DNA of 27,034 nucleotides from Methanosarcina baikalica (lineage in GTDB: Archaea; Halobacteriota; Methanosarcinia; Methanosarcinales; Methanosarcinaceae), in assembly GCF_031461075.1 (NCBI RefSeq), contig NZ_JAVKPK010000050.1:1-27034 (forward strand), written 5' to 3'. The notes under the pieces were generated by a model. The model was not told the origin of the DNA, searched no databases, and saw only the letters and a program-made list of their open reading frames with translations. Shown piece after piece: positions 1 to 8,040 of the stretch. Made by a program: the position numbers and the translations under genes. Within the stretch, counting starts at the first letter, position 1. Every line of letters begins with the position of its first letter.

Positions 1-229
1 TGTAAAATAGCCAGATTTTTTGCAACGGAACCATACGGATCTTGCAGCTCGAATATAGAAGCCTGATTCGCAAGATAATCGTACCGAAATTGTCAAGCTG
101 ACTAGTGATTCCAAGATCATTTTCTATCATGTCTATAATCGATTCTACGAACTTCGCGGGGTCACTAAGAATTAACTTTGTTGAAGCCGGTAATAGATTG
201 CTGAGAGCATCTTTTGTCTTCGGTATCAT
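1..229 (-). pseudogene. Frameshifted 5' fragment of an unrecognised gene, cut by the window edge
   Basis: An ATG at 229 opens a frame running off the left edge. Its first ~43 codons read as plausible protein (an acidic, helical stretch ending near ENDLGITSQL). After about position 80 the better reading is in another frame, where the sequence gives a clean stretch including FELQDPYGSVAKNLAIL. Loss of one base near 77-82 would explain the switch. A TATA-like AAATATATC about 20-25 nt before the ATG (around 246-257) suggests a leaderless start. I do not recognise the family. It may be a decayed gene or an intact gene with a sequencing error; only the 5' part is visible. Confidence 0.4.
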
Positions 230-783
230 TATTTAGGCAGCCCAAATGATATATTTGAAAAAAAATCTATCTCGCCTTCGATTTTAGAGGTGAGATTCGC
301 AATGAGTTCTACAGGTAAGGTAAATATCGGAAGTTTCGGGATCATTACCAATTATGAGGCATCTAAAGATTTTTCGTAGCGATTTATCCTGGAAAAACAA
401 CATCAATTACCATCTTTTAAAGGATTCGATTGGCAAACTCTTAATTGATTATCGGCTTCCTTTCAGCATCTATAACCTTTCATATTTTGACAGCCCTTAC
501 TTATGGTATTTATGCTACTCCATCCCATAAAATGTGAACTTGGCCAGCCACATCAGAAGACTCTAATCTCTTTTTATTACCATTCAATATTATGTATATT
601 TGTGAAGTTGACTTTTCGCGTGGCAGTGTGCCATCATAGGGTACTGTTGAAATATCATTTAAGACTCAATTCCAAAGTTGTGTAAGGGAATATTTAGAAA
701 AAGACGAGAAAGCGTTGCAAGAACACTAAACCAGTCACAACGCCGAAGGTGATTGATTTTGTACTTCAAGTGCATAAGTCCTA
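230..783. other. Gene-poor stretch with decayed coding fragments
   Basis: No convincing intact gene. Two pieces look like remnants on the + strand. One is a 58-codon ORF from an ATG at 354 to a stop at 528-530, with no ribosome binding site. The other is a pair of frames at about 640-795, reading FKTQFQSCVREYLEKDEKAL to a stop at 727-729 and resuming one base over as TKPVTTPKVIDFVLQVHKSY until it runs into the antisense of the next gene. Together with the frameshifted fragment on the left this looks like eroded genes. No family was recognised and no IS ends were seen. Confidence 0.35.
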
Positions 784-2130
784 TCAGCGTTTTGTCTCTT
801 CCTCAAAATGCCTGAGCCGAAAGTTGAGCAAAAAAGCGGCGTAGATTACCAGGCCTGCAATCAAAAAAGAGGCTCCAGCAAGCAGTTCATATAAAAGGCC
901 GCCAAGGATCAGTCCTGTGATACTGGCAAGGCCCCCGAAACTGCTGGCAAGGCCCTGTACCGTGCCCTGGAATTTCCTCCCTGCAATTTTTGATAACAGA
1001 GAGAGAAAGGAAGGCCACATAAGCCCGTCTCCAAGTGCGAAAAATCCTGTTGAAAGGTAGGTAAGAAAAAGGTTTCCAGGGATCAACAGTAAAAAGTTCG
1101 TACCAAGCATCAGGCTTCCGAAGATTATAAGGGTTGCATCCGAATACCTTTTTGAAGCTCTCGGAAGCACGGTACCCTGTACGATTACCAGCAATGCGCT
1201 CAGAACCGTAAAGTAAACACCCATTTGTGCAATGTTCCAGTTCAGGACTGCGATTGCGTGCAGGGGAAACGCAGTGTAGAAGATGTTGAAACCAAGAAAG
1301 ATTATAAAGTATAGACCGAGCATATAGGGAATATTCGGAAGTTTCAAAACCTCCCTGAAGGTAGGTTTTCTTGTTTCACGCGTGGTTCTGCATGCCTTTA
1401 TCTCATAGCCAAAGAATTTCTGTATGTTCTCAGTGGCTGTGGGCTTTTCAAGAGAACACTCTTTGTTTTCCGGGAGATAGAATATAATAAGTAAGGTTCC
1501 GATAAGCGAAATTACTATTGCGCCCAGCACAGGAGCTGCGTCTCCGTACTGTGTTACACTCAAAATTCCGGCAAGTGCGGGGCCAACTATAAACCCGAGA
1601 GTTGAGGAAATCGACATCTTCCCAAAGTTCCGGTTCCTATCTTTTTCTACGGTAACGTCTGCCAGGTAGGCATTGGCTACGGACACGTTTCCTCCGGTCA
1701 GTCCGTCAAAAGCTCGGGCAAAAAAGAGCACTGCAAGGGGAAGAGTAAAGGCAAAAGTTCCCAGGATTTTCGAATCTACTTTAAAGAGGGTTAAGACCGG
1801 AAGGAAAAGAGCTCCAAGAAAGATAATCCATGAAAGCAGGGTCCCTAATTGGCTTAAAAATAGGATTTTCTTACGCCCGTAAATGTCAGACCATCTGCCC
1901 AGAAGAGGGGCACCTATTAGTTGGAAGGCCGGATACATGGAACTTGCCAGCCCGTAAATGAAGGCATTGCCTCCCAGCCGGTTCACCAGAAACACCAGGA
2001 ACGGGAGCACAATACTGAATCCGAGTGTTCCTATGAAATTGACAGCAAGAAGAGGAAGTAGGGAAATATTTTCTCCTTCATGAGGATAGGGACCGTCTTT
2101 CTGCTTTCTGCTTTCCTGATCTTTTTTCAT
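784..2130 (-). CDS. Major facilitator superfamily (MFS) transporter
   Basis: 448-aa integral membrane protein with about 12 hydrophobic helices in two halves split by a charged central loop (about residues 220-260), the usual MFS plan and length. The loop after helix 2 carries the motif-A sequence GRWSDIYGRKK (about 79-89), and the fifth-helix region has DGLTGGNVSVANAYLADVT, as in TetA/multidrug-efflux-like proton antiporters. The substrate cannot be told; drug or metabolite export is a guess from the family. A GAGG lies 5 nt before the ATG. A 26-codon reading frame upstream overlaps this start by ATGA. Transcribed alone, with no partner gene nearby. Confidence 0.85.
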   Translation of the reverse strand: MKKDQESRKQKDGPYPHEGENISLLPLLAVNFIGTLGFSIVLPFLVFLVNRLGGNAFIYGLASSMYPAFQLIGAPLLGRWSDIYGRKKILFLSQLGTLLSWIIFLGALFLPVLTLFKVDSKILGTFAFTLPLAVLFFARAFDGLTGGNVSVANAYLADVTVEKDRNRNFGKMSISSTLGFIVGPALAGILSVTQYGDAAPVLGAIVISLIGTLLIIFYLPENKECSLEKPTATENIQKFFGYEIKACRTTRETRKPTFREVLKLPNIPYMLGLYFIIFLGFNIFYTAFPLHAIAVLNWNIAQMGVYFTVLSALLVIVQGTVLPRASKRYSDATLIIFGSLMLGTNFLLLIPGNLFLTYLSTGFFALGDGLMWPSFLSLLSKIAGRKFQGTVQGLASSFGGLASITGLILGGLLYELLAGASFLIAGLVIYAAFLLNFRLRHFEEETKR

Positions 2131-2207
2131 GTTTCCTCAAGATCTATTCCCTGAAGCTTTTCCCTATCTATATTCAGATTTCCTTCTCCCTTTTCCACAC
2201 CCGGCAT
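2127..2207 (-). other. Possible 26-codon upstream ORF overlapping the MFS start
   Basis: ATG at 2207, stop TGA at 2127-2129, overlapping the transporter's ATG as ATGA. The predicted peptide (MPGVEKGEGNLNIDREK...) is hydrophilic and charged. A TATA-like TTTTATC near 2225 would put transcription start close to 2200, so this frame may or may not lie fully within the mRNA. There is no clear ribosome binding site. It could be a coupling mini-ORF or chance. Confidence 0.2.
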
Positions 2208-2651
2208 CTTCGGCTTTCAGATAAAAGTTTGCTTCTTGATGACAGTTTGTTCTTTAATTTTAAGAATATCAGCCCAGGCTCGTCTCCCATACTTCGGACA
2301 TTTCAAGTACTTTTCCATGACTTCTCAATACATGTTTCTGTTCATAGCCCACTTCTATTCAGGTGCTTCTCTTTTTCTTTTCAGAAGTTTTATGCTAGAA
2401 ATTAGGATTCACGGTTATTTAATGGTATTTTCCCCATTCCGTTTTCAGATACAGGCATGCAAAAGCCCTGCTAAAGCCGTTACGTGCATGAAAAAGCTGG
2501 CATGAGAAGGCAAAAGTGAGAAAAAAGACAACAAGAAAGTTGCCTGCAGTCTGGCGCAGGCGGGTTTGATTTGAGGCTAGATTTGTTAGCCAGCTTATCG
2601 AATTAACCGTAAAGTAAAAAGAAATGTACAAAGATTCCTTAGAGAGTCCGA
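2208..2651. other. Intergenic, no gene seen
   Basis: About 440 bp between the small unknown protein and the MFS transporter. Short open frames here are rich in F, L and S with no start signals, typical of chance frames in AT-rich DNA. A TATA-like element for the transporter lies near 2223-2236 on the - strand. Nothing else was recognised. Confidence 0.4.
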
Positions 2652-2966
2652 TTATTTCGTTTTTACTACCAGCCCTTTAATTGCGTCTCCGGAGTACCAG
2701 ACCAGAACCTCTAAACGTTGAGAGCATTCGCAAAAAGCTTCTTGCACAGAGACTTGAATACTAACATTTGGATTGTCCAGATGCCTCCAATCATCATCCA
2801 CAAAGAGCCACAAACTTCTTGCACTGCCTGGAGGATAGGGCTCCAGTTCAAGCCAGTATCTGATTGCTACGCCAATATTCGCAGCTGCTTCGGAGGATTT
2901 ATGACTTCCCGAGCTACTGGGCAACTCTTTAGGTGCAGTCGTAGATTCTGAAGAACTACCTTCCAT
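2652..2966 (-). CDS. Small protein of unknown function
   Basis: 104 aa. The N-terminal ~30 residues are low-complexity and rich in S, E and T (probably disordered). From about residue 31 there is a compact region with aromatic, alternating hydrophobic segments (AIRYWLELEPYPPGS, SLWLFVDDDW, RLEVLVWYSG, IKGLVVKTK) that reads like a small all-beta domain. No signal peptide, membrane helix or metal motif. The ATG is preceded by GGGGT at 6 nt, and an AT-rich region with TATA-like sequences lies upstream (about 3025-3050). The amino-acid composition and the start signals support a real gene; I do not recognise the family. Confidence 0.55.
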   Translation of the reverse strand: MEGSSSESTTAPKELPSSSGSHKSSEAAANIGVAIRYWLELEPYPPGSARSLWLFVDDDWRHLDNPNVSIQVSVQEAFCECSQRLEVLVWYSGDAIKGLVVKTK

Positions 2967-3168
2967 TATTTACCCCTATTTAATCTGGTTACTGAGGCAA
3001 TATATTCATGCCCGATTTTACCAATTTAATATATTATGTGACTATATATTTACTAAAGAAAATGTATTTAGAAACTAAAGTGAAGTAAGGTATATGCTTC
3101 TCCCCATTTAATTATTATAACTATGCCAGTTATTGCTTCTTATTTTGAGTAGAAAATTAAAAAATATT

Positions 3169-3187
3169 AACCTGACTGTGTCAGGTT
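3169..3187 (-). terminator. Hairpin terminator of pheS
   Basis: Perfect 7-bp inverted repeat AACCTGA/TCAGGTT with a 5-nt loop. Read on the - strand it lies just past the pheS stop and is followed by TAATATTTTTTAATTTTC, a T-rich tail as in intrinsic-type terminators. Confidence 0.65.
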
Positions 3188-3206
3188 ACGAGCCTGAGTT
3201 CAGCTC

Positions 3207-4685
3207 TCAGATCCTGCAAACCTCGCTCTTTCTGAGCCAGTCGATATCAGACTGGTAAAGGAGCCTCAGGTCTTTAAGTCCCAGTTTCAGCATGGCAAGC
3301 CTGCTGACTCCTAGCCCCCAGGCAAGAACGGGCTCTTTGATCCCGAGAGGTTCCGTAACTTCTTTTCTGAAAACGCCTGCGCCTCCCAGCTCAACCCAGC
3401 CGAGGCCGTCAACATAAACTTCGGGTTCCACACTCGGTTCGGTGTATGGGAAGTATCCGGGGCGGAAGCGAATTTCTTCGAATCCCATCCTGTGGTAGAA
3501 CTCGGCCAGCAGCCCGAGCAGGTCTGCAAAGGACATGTCTTTATCCATAACAACTCCTTCAAGCTGTTCGAATTCAGGAGTATGGGTAGGGTCAATTGTT
3601 TCCCTGCGGTAAGCCCTATCAATGCAAAAGGCTTTTACTGGAGGTTCGGGATTGTCTGCCAGGTACTTTACAGTGACTGCGGTTGTATGGGTTCTCAACA
3701 CATTGCGCCCTGCAAGTTCCCTGTCCCAAATACCGCCCCAGCCGCAGGAATCAATATCTCCTCCGTGCTCATGCATTGCAGCTATCTTTTCCGGATATTC
3801 AGTAGGGAGCTGGCAGGTACTTCCCAGGTGGAAAGTGTCCTGCATATCCCTTGCAGGGTGGTCTTGCGGCTGGAAAAGGGCATCGAAGTTCCAGAACGAA
3901 CTCTGAATTATTCCCCCTTTAATCTCGGTAAAGCCCATTTCAAGGAAGATCTGGCGCATCTGCTCTATAAGGCGCCTGTAAGGATGGATCTTGGCCCCAT
4001 AAAGAGATTTAGGAGTGATATCGAGACGGTAGGGCCTGAATTTTTTCCCTTTCCAGGACCCGCTCTTCAGTAAATCGGATGTGAGTTGGGTAATTTCCTC
4101 TTCAAGGACAAGCCCCTGAACTGCAAGCGCATTTCCTGCATCAGTTATGGAAACAGTCCGGAATTTTTCTTCGTGCTTTATAACAAGTTTGCGCTTGAGA
4201 AGGTCTTTTACTGTCCCTTCGTCGGCTGCAAGATCTTCCAGGCTCTTTGCTTTGTCTGTGAAAGCTGCAAGGACTTCCTCATCTTTTCCTGCATGCGCTT
4301 TTCCAGAAGGCACCATTACCCCGTTTTCAATCTTTGCCCATCCTTTTTTTACAAGCCAGCCGGTTGCAATTCCTACCATCTGGGGAGAGAAAGAGTTCCT
4401 CAGCTTTTCAACTGAAGTCGGAGCTTTCAGGGTGTCAATGATCTGGCGCTCCGGAAGCCCGCTTTTTGTGTACTCTTTCCCTTCCTTTGTAAGAGAATAA
4501 CGTTCAAGCACCTTTTCGGAAACTGTTACCAGCCCTTTTTCCTCAAGCATGAAAGCTGCCTGCATTGCCGCATCTACCTGCATACCTGACTTTTCTTCCA
4601 GTCTTTCGGGGGCTGCAGACCCCAGCTCCTCAAGGGCAAGCAAGACTTTTTTCTCGTTTATTGTGAGATTGTCCTGAATACTCAT
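3207..4685 (-). CDS. pheS: Phenylalanyl-tRNA synthetase alpha subunit
   Basis: 492 aa, the normal length for archaeal/eukaryal-type PheRS alpha, which charges tRNA-Phe in an alpha2beta2 enzyme. The N-terminal ~200 residues hold winged-helix-like repeats (LTINEKKVLLALEELGS...) of the tRNA-binding arm. The class II catalytic core follows: motif 2 region AYRRETIDPTHTPEFEQLEG and motif 3 region with EPVLAWGLGVSRLAMLKLG near the C-terminus. A TATA box (GTTATAAATT, 4730-4740, - strand) precedes a leader of about 25 nt, so it is probably transcribed separately from trpS, which ends 88 bp upstream. pheT is not in the window. Confidence 0.97.
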   Translation of the reverse strand: MSIQDNLTINEKKVLLALEELGSAAPERLEEKSGMQVDAAMQAAFMLEEKGLVTVSEKVLERYSLTKEGKEYTKSGLPERQIIDTLKAPTSVEKLRNSFSPQMVGIATGWLVKKGWAKIENGVMVPSGKAHAGKDEEVLAAFTDKAKSLEDLAADEGTVKDLLKRKLVIKHEEKFRTVSITDAGNALAVQGLVLEEEITQLTSDLLKSGSWKGKKFRPYRLDITPKSLYGAKIHPYRRLIEQMRQIFLEMGFTEIKGGIIQSSFWNFDALFQPQDHPARDMQDTFHLGSTCQLPTEYPEKIAAMHEHGGDIDSCGWGGIWDRELAGRNVLRTHTTAVTVKYLADNPEPPVKAFCIDRAYRRETIDPTHTPEFEQLEGVVMDKDMSFADLLGLLAEFYHRMGFEEIRFRPGYFPYTEPSVEPEVYVDGLGWVELGGAGVFRKEVTEPLGIKEPVLAWGLGVSRLAMLKLGLKDLRLLYQSDIDWLRKSEVCRI

Positions 4686-4729
4686 ACGTAATCACATCCT
4701 GATATTCCTGAAAATATTAAGAGTTTGAT

Positions 4730-4740
4730 AAATTTATAAC
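4730..4740 (-). promoter_or_regulatory. TATA box of pheS
   Basis: On the - strand this reads GTTATAAATT, about 45-50 nt before the pheS ATG, implying a leader of roughly 20-25 nt. It sits in the 88-bp gap after trpS. Confidence 0.5.
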
Positions 4741-4773
4741 TGATGAATTTCTTATAAAAATTATTTAGTAAAA

Positions 4774-6249
4774 CTACTTTTTATAAATTATTTTATATTC
4801 ATCGAGGTGTTCCCTTGCAAGTTCCCGCTTCTCCTGATGGTCTTTGAGGAACTCGTACATCTTTTCGGCTGCAAGCTGCTTGCATGAGCCGCACATCCGG
4901 GTTCCTGAGACGCATTCCTGCCTGATTTCCAGTAATTCCTCATCGTCCCCAAGCAGGTGGAAAAGCATAAGTTCGAAGACTGAACATTCATCGGGTTTTC
5001 CGCCCAGTTTTTTCTGTTCTTCCAGGGTCACACAGCCTCCGGTCTTTGCTCTCTTTACCTTTTTTGCGCCTTCCTTCGGGTCGTCAGTGAGAGCGATATA
5101 ACTGTCAGGGATGCTGCTCGACATTTTTCCTCCCTGCAGCCCACTCATAAAGCGATGATAGGTAGATGCAGGAGGGATGAAAGCGTAGCCTCCGAATTCA
5201 GCGGTCACTTCCGCCACAATTTCCTCTAATATTTTCCTGGTAAGTTTCCAGACCTTTCTGAAAACAAAATATTCTTCATACTCGGAGAATTCAGGTGGTT
5301 TAATTTCATTGGCAAATTTGGAGCCCACTTCAATCTCGGTCGTAAAGTATTTCTTTTTCTCAGGCTGGTTTATTTGTAAACCAAGTCTTTCCAGGAATGG
5401 ATAATTCGGAGTCTCGATTATGTCCAGGTGCTCTTCATAGAGTTTCACCTTCCCAGGAATACGTTTTTTAAGTTCCTGTAAAGCTTCCTTCGGAGCTCCT
5501 TTGCCGCGAACGCTCAGGTATTTCCCGCCATTTGCATTTTCCCTCTCCTCTACCCTGAACATACTCATCTTGCCTGCAAGTCCTCGTGTCAGCCGCAGAT
5601 GAGGGTCCTGATCAGGGCCCACAGGGACTACAACGGGTTTTGGCCCTCCGAATTCTTCAAGCTGAGGCTGGAGAATATCTGCAGCCTGGGTTGCCACACT
5701 GATCATATGCGAGAGGTTTGTCTCTCCTGAAAAACCATAAATGGCGCTTAGTTCCGAGAAATTGACCCTGGCCCCGAGTTCAAATGCCAGGTCCTTGACG
5801 TTTTCACAGCCTGACTGGAAATAAATAAGGCCATCGGGCTTGAAACCGAGAGCGATAAGGCTTAATATGTATTCTTCTACCCCGATTTCCCTGCATTTCT
5901 GCCAGGAAAAGCCGCGTACCGAAAACGCCTCCCTGTCCGCAATCCCGACAAAAGCCGATGCTCCCATTTCCTGGTGCCAGATTATCTGGTCCATAACCAT
6001 CTTGTGCCCGAGGTGGACCTTCCCTGAAGGCATAAAACCGTCCATAACCGAAAAAGGGGCACCTATCCTCATAGCCTCAGCAATCTGTTCGTAATCACGG
6101 TGCCCGAAGATAACTCTTCTCCGCATGTACATGTGCGGGGAGGGGATTTCAGGAAGCAAATTATCAAAAGGAGAAATCCCGAATTCTTCGAATAACTTGG
6201 AATAGTCATTAATCTCGCTTGAACTCCACGGGTCAAGTTTGGTATGCAT
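4774..6249 (-). CDS. trpS: Tryptophanyl-tRNA synthetase
   Basis: Class I synthetase that activates Trp and charges tRNA-Trp. I place the start at the ATG at 6249 (491 aa) because GAGGGA lies 4 nt before it; an in-frame ATG at 6261 has no such site. Archaeal/eukaryal TrpRS features: FMPSGKVHLGHKM holds the HIGH-type signature (HLGH), QGGKMSSS is the KMSKS loop, and a C-terminal CxxGTRMCGSCK is typical of archaeal enzymes. Between the Rossmann core (ends near GKMSMFRVEE) and the KMSSS loop there is a charged segment of about 130 residues, so the protein is longer than many archaeal TrpRS. A TATA-like CATTTACATATG lies at 6371-6382 on the - strand. Confidence 0.96.
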   Translation of the reverse strand: MHTKLDPWSSSEINDYSKLFEEFGISPFDNLLPEIPSPHMYMRRRVIFGHRDYEQIAEAMRIGAPFSVMDGFMPSGKVHLGHKMVMDQIIWHQEMGASAFVGIADREAFSVRGFSWQKCREIGVEEYILSLIALGFKPDGLIYFQSGCENVKDLAFELGARVNFSELSAIYGFSGETNLSHMISVATQAADILQPQLEEFGGPKPVVVPVGPDQDPHLRLTRGLAGKMSMFRVEERENANGGKYLSVRGKGAPKEALQELKKRIPGKVKLYEEHLDIIETPNYPFLERLGLQINQPEKKKYFTTEIEVGSKFANEIKPPEFSEYEEYFVFRKVWKLTRKILEEIVAEVTAEFGGYAFIPPASTYHRFMSGLQGGKMSSSIPDSYIALTDDPKEGAKKVKRAKTGGCVTLEEQKKLGGKPDECSVFELMLFHLLGDDEELLEIRQECVSGTRMCGSCKQLAAEKMYEFLKDHQEKRELAREHLDEYKIIYKK

Positions 6250-6567
6250 AAAGTCCCTCATGGGCTGCCGGTATTCTGGGAGATGCCTCAGGCAGACAGC
6301 TTTCTCTTGCTGAACATAATTAAAGATATAAACGCAGTTCCAGCTAAATTGCTCTTTAAAAATACCTGCTCATATGTAAATGTTTATCTTCAAGCACCCA
6401 CTTCCCGGAATTGACATTACTTTCCGACTGTATATCGCTCTTAACTCTCCTGATTCAGCCCGGGCTCTACTGAAAAAAAAAATCGGCTAAAAATAGGCTA
6501 AAAAAGGAGGTCTGAAAATACCAGAGAGAAATCACTACAAAAAGCTATTCAGAAGGGTTATTCCGGG
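6250..6567. other. trpS promoter region and upstream oligo-T terminators
   Basis: About 320 bp with no gene. The part near trpS holds its TATA-like element (6371-6382, - strand) and a leader of about 100 nt. The part near 6568 holds the terminators of the preceding gene. Confidence 0.5.
6473..6505 (-). terminator. Serial oligo-T terminator after the radical-SAM-like gene
   Basis: On the - strand three T-runs follow one another: T6 (6500-6505), T5 (6489-6493) and T10 (6473-6482), beginning about 60 nt past the stop codon. Consecutive T-tracts are the usual archaeal termination signal. Confidence 0.6.
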
Positions 6568-7779
6568 TTATTTCCCGTAAACCTTTTCAAAAGGATAGGG
6601 CAATTTTGCTCCTGTCGGGATTCTATCTACAAACTCCAGAAACTCGGGGTCGTGCATCGGGGCCAGGTTTTTTTGCTTCTGAAAATAGGGGTAACTCCTG
6701 ATTTTCTGCCAGGCCTCTTTTAAAGATTCCTCTTTGATGTTCCCAAAACTGAAAGGCGGATAAGGACCGGGTTTTACGTCTCCGTCTGCCGTTATATGCA
6801 TCCAGCGCCTGCCTTCCATTGCGCCCATCATCTGACCTTCAAAATAAGTATTTGCAAACATACGCGGGCCGTCCGGGCTGGCGTTAGTCCTGTAATACAT
6901 TTCAAGGATGCCTTTTCGGTCTTCATCCGTAATTACAGGTTCATTCCTGGTTTTCGGCATGGCTTCCCATATCGAGAACTCCTGGACTCCAAGTTCCGAT
7001 GCAAGGGCGTAGAGGGCTGGAAGTTCCTGAAGGTTTGAGGGAGAAGCATGTGTTGTCATTACAACCATGAGCCCGGCTTCAAGTGCCAGTTTTATGGCAG
7101 AAACCGCTCTTTCATATGCTCCCCTGGACTTCCGGACAGCGTCGTGTTTTTCAGGGTCAGTTGAGTAGATGCCAACCATAAGGGAATGGAGCCCTGCTTC
7201 TTTCAGGCGGAGAGCAGTTTCTTTTGAAAAATCCGTCCCCCATGTGGAACAGTTCACTATAGCGCGTTTTTTGTCCACATAGCTGATAAGTTCGAAAACT
7301 TCTTCGCGCAGTAGAGGGTCATTTTCAGTAAATGTGATAATGAAAGTGCCGGATTCAAGGGCTTCATCGATTATTCTTTTTACAGTATCGGTGTCCAGCT
7401 CGTCTACAACCGTACCTGGTGGAAATCTCAAAGTGTTCTGGCGGGTAAGTTCAATGGATACGGTTTCAGGAATGTATTTTCCGAGAGAGATCTGCATCTC
7501 CGCAAAAATAAGGCGCTTGAAGACCGGGCTCGGTATTGGAGGGAGCCAGGCCGAGGCAATGACTCTATCTTCCAGTACGAGGGCTGGCTTTTCCTCCTTT
7601 AGGCGGGAGTTAATTTTTTTCAGGATAGGACTGAAGGCTGTTCTCAAGGGTCCGCTTGCTTCAAGTTCCAAAGTGTTCCCGATATGTTGAAGATTCACTG
7701 ATAATCCTGGCATGGAGAGAACTTCTATATTTCTATCCTTCACTGGAATTTCAGGCACATTATTTTTTTCAGGAGTCAT
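6568..7779 (-). CDS. Radical-SAM/SPASM-fold protein lacking all cluster cysteines (probable pseudoenzyme)
   Basis: 403 aa from the ATG at 7779, preceded by GAGG at 7 nt; an in-frame GTG at 7791 lacks a good site. The protein follows a radical SAM TIM barrel closely: IELTRQ at the end of strand 1 (about 110-114), LKEAGLHSLMVGIYSTDPEKHDAVR, a GAYERAVSAIKLALEAGLMVVMTTHASPSN stretch, then a C-terminal HITADGDVKPGPYPPFSFGNI. Where the family has CxxxCxxC the sequence reads N115-TLR-F119-PP-G122. The GGEP motif is replaced by ENDP (about 152-155), and the C-terminal auxiliary cysteine is G338. The only cysteine is C177. The frame is open throughout, so it is not a decayed gene. Function unknown; it probably cannot bind a 4Fe-4S cluster. 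Possibly a partner of an intact paralogue encoded elsewhere. Confidence 0.85.
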   Translation of the reverse strand: MTPEKNNVPEIPVKDRNIEVLSMPGLSVNLQHIGNTLELEASGPLRTAFSPILKKINSRLKEEKPALVLEDRVIASAWLPPIPSPVFKRLIFAEMQISLGKYIPETVSIELTRQNTLRFPPGTVVDELDTDTVKRIIDEALESGTFIITFTENDPLLREEVFELISYVDKKRAIVNCSTWGTDFSKETALRLKEAGLHSLMVGIYSTDPEKHDAVRKSRGAYERAVSAIKLALEAGLMVVMTTHASPSNLQELPALYALASELGVQEFSIWEAMPKTRNEPVITDEDRKGILEMYYRTNASPDGPRMFANTYFEGQMMGAMEGRRWMHITADGDVKPGPYPPFSFGNIKEESLKEAWQKIRSYPYFQKQKNLAPMHDPEFLEFVDRIPTGAKLPYPFEKVYGK

Positions 7780-7821
7780 CTTTTTCCTCACAGGTTCCTG
7801 CTTTTACTGGTGGTTGACTGG

Positions 7822-7833
7822 CATATATTTAAA
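7822..7833 (-). promoter_or_regulatory. TATA box of the radical-SAM-like gene
   Basis: Reads TTTAAATATATG on the - strand, about 45-50 nt before the ATG at 7779, giving a leader of about 20 nt that includes the GAGG site. Confidence 0.55.
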
Positions 7834-8040
7834 ATCGCCCCTGCATTTTCTTGAGGCTGAACTGCAGCAGGCCTCTAATTAAAAATAGCTGAATAGCACC
7901 TGAAAGCTTCAAAAAGAGGTAATATCTGAATAATGGAAGTTTAAGCCCTGAAAATAAGGACTTCAGCTGTCCGGGCACGAGAACTGAATACGGAAGTAGT
8001 CGGCCTGGACTGCCTTAATGAGTCTAAAAAAGCTTAAACC

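Noticed and set aside
230..783. Insertion sequence remnant
   Set aside because: No terminal inverted repeats, target duplication or transposase motif could be identified in the fragments.
2236..2631. Two overlapping short ORFs, one per strand, upstream of the MFS gene
   Set aside because: Composition dominated by F, L and S, no ribosome sites, no homology signal.
3492..4073. 193-codon + strand frame inside pheS
   Set aside because: Antisense shadow of pheS with no start signal or recognisable domain.
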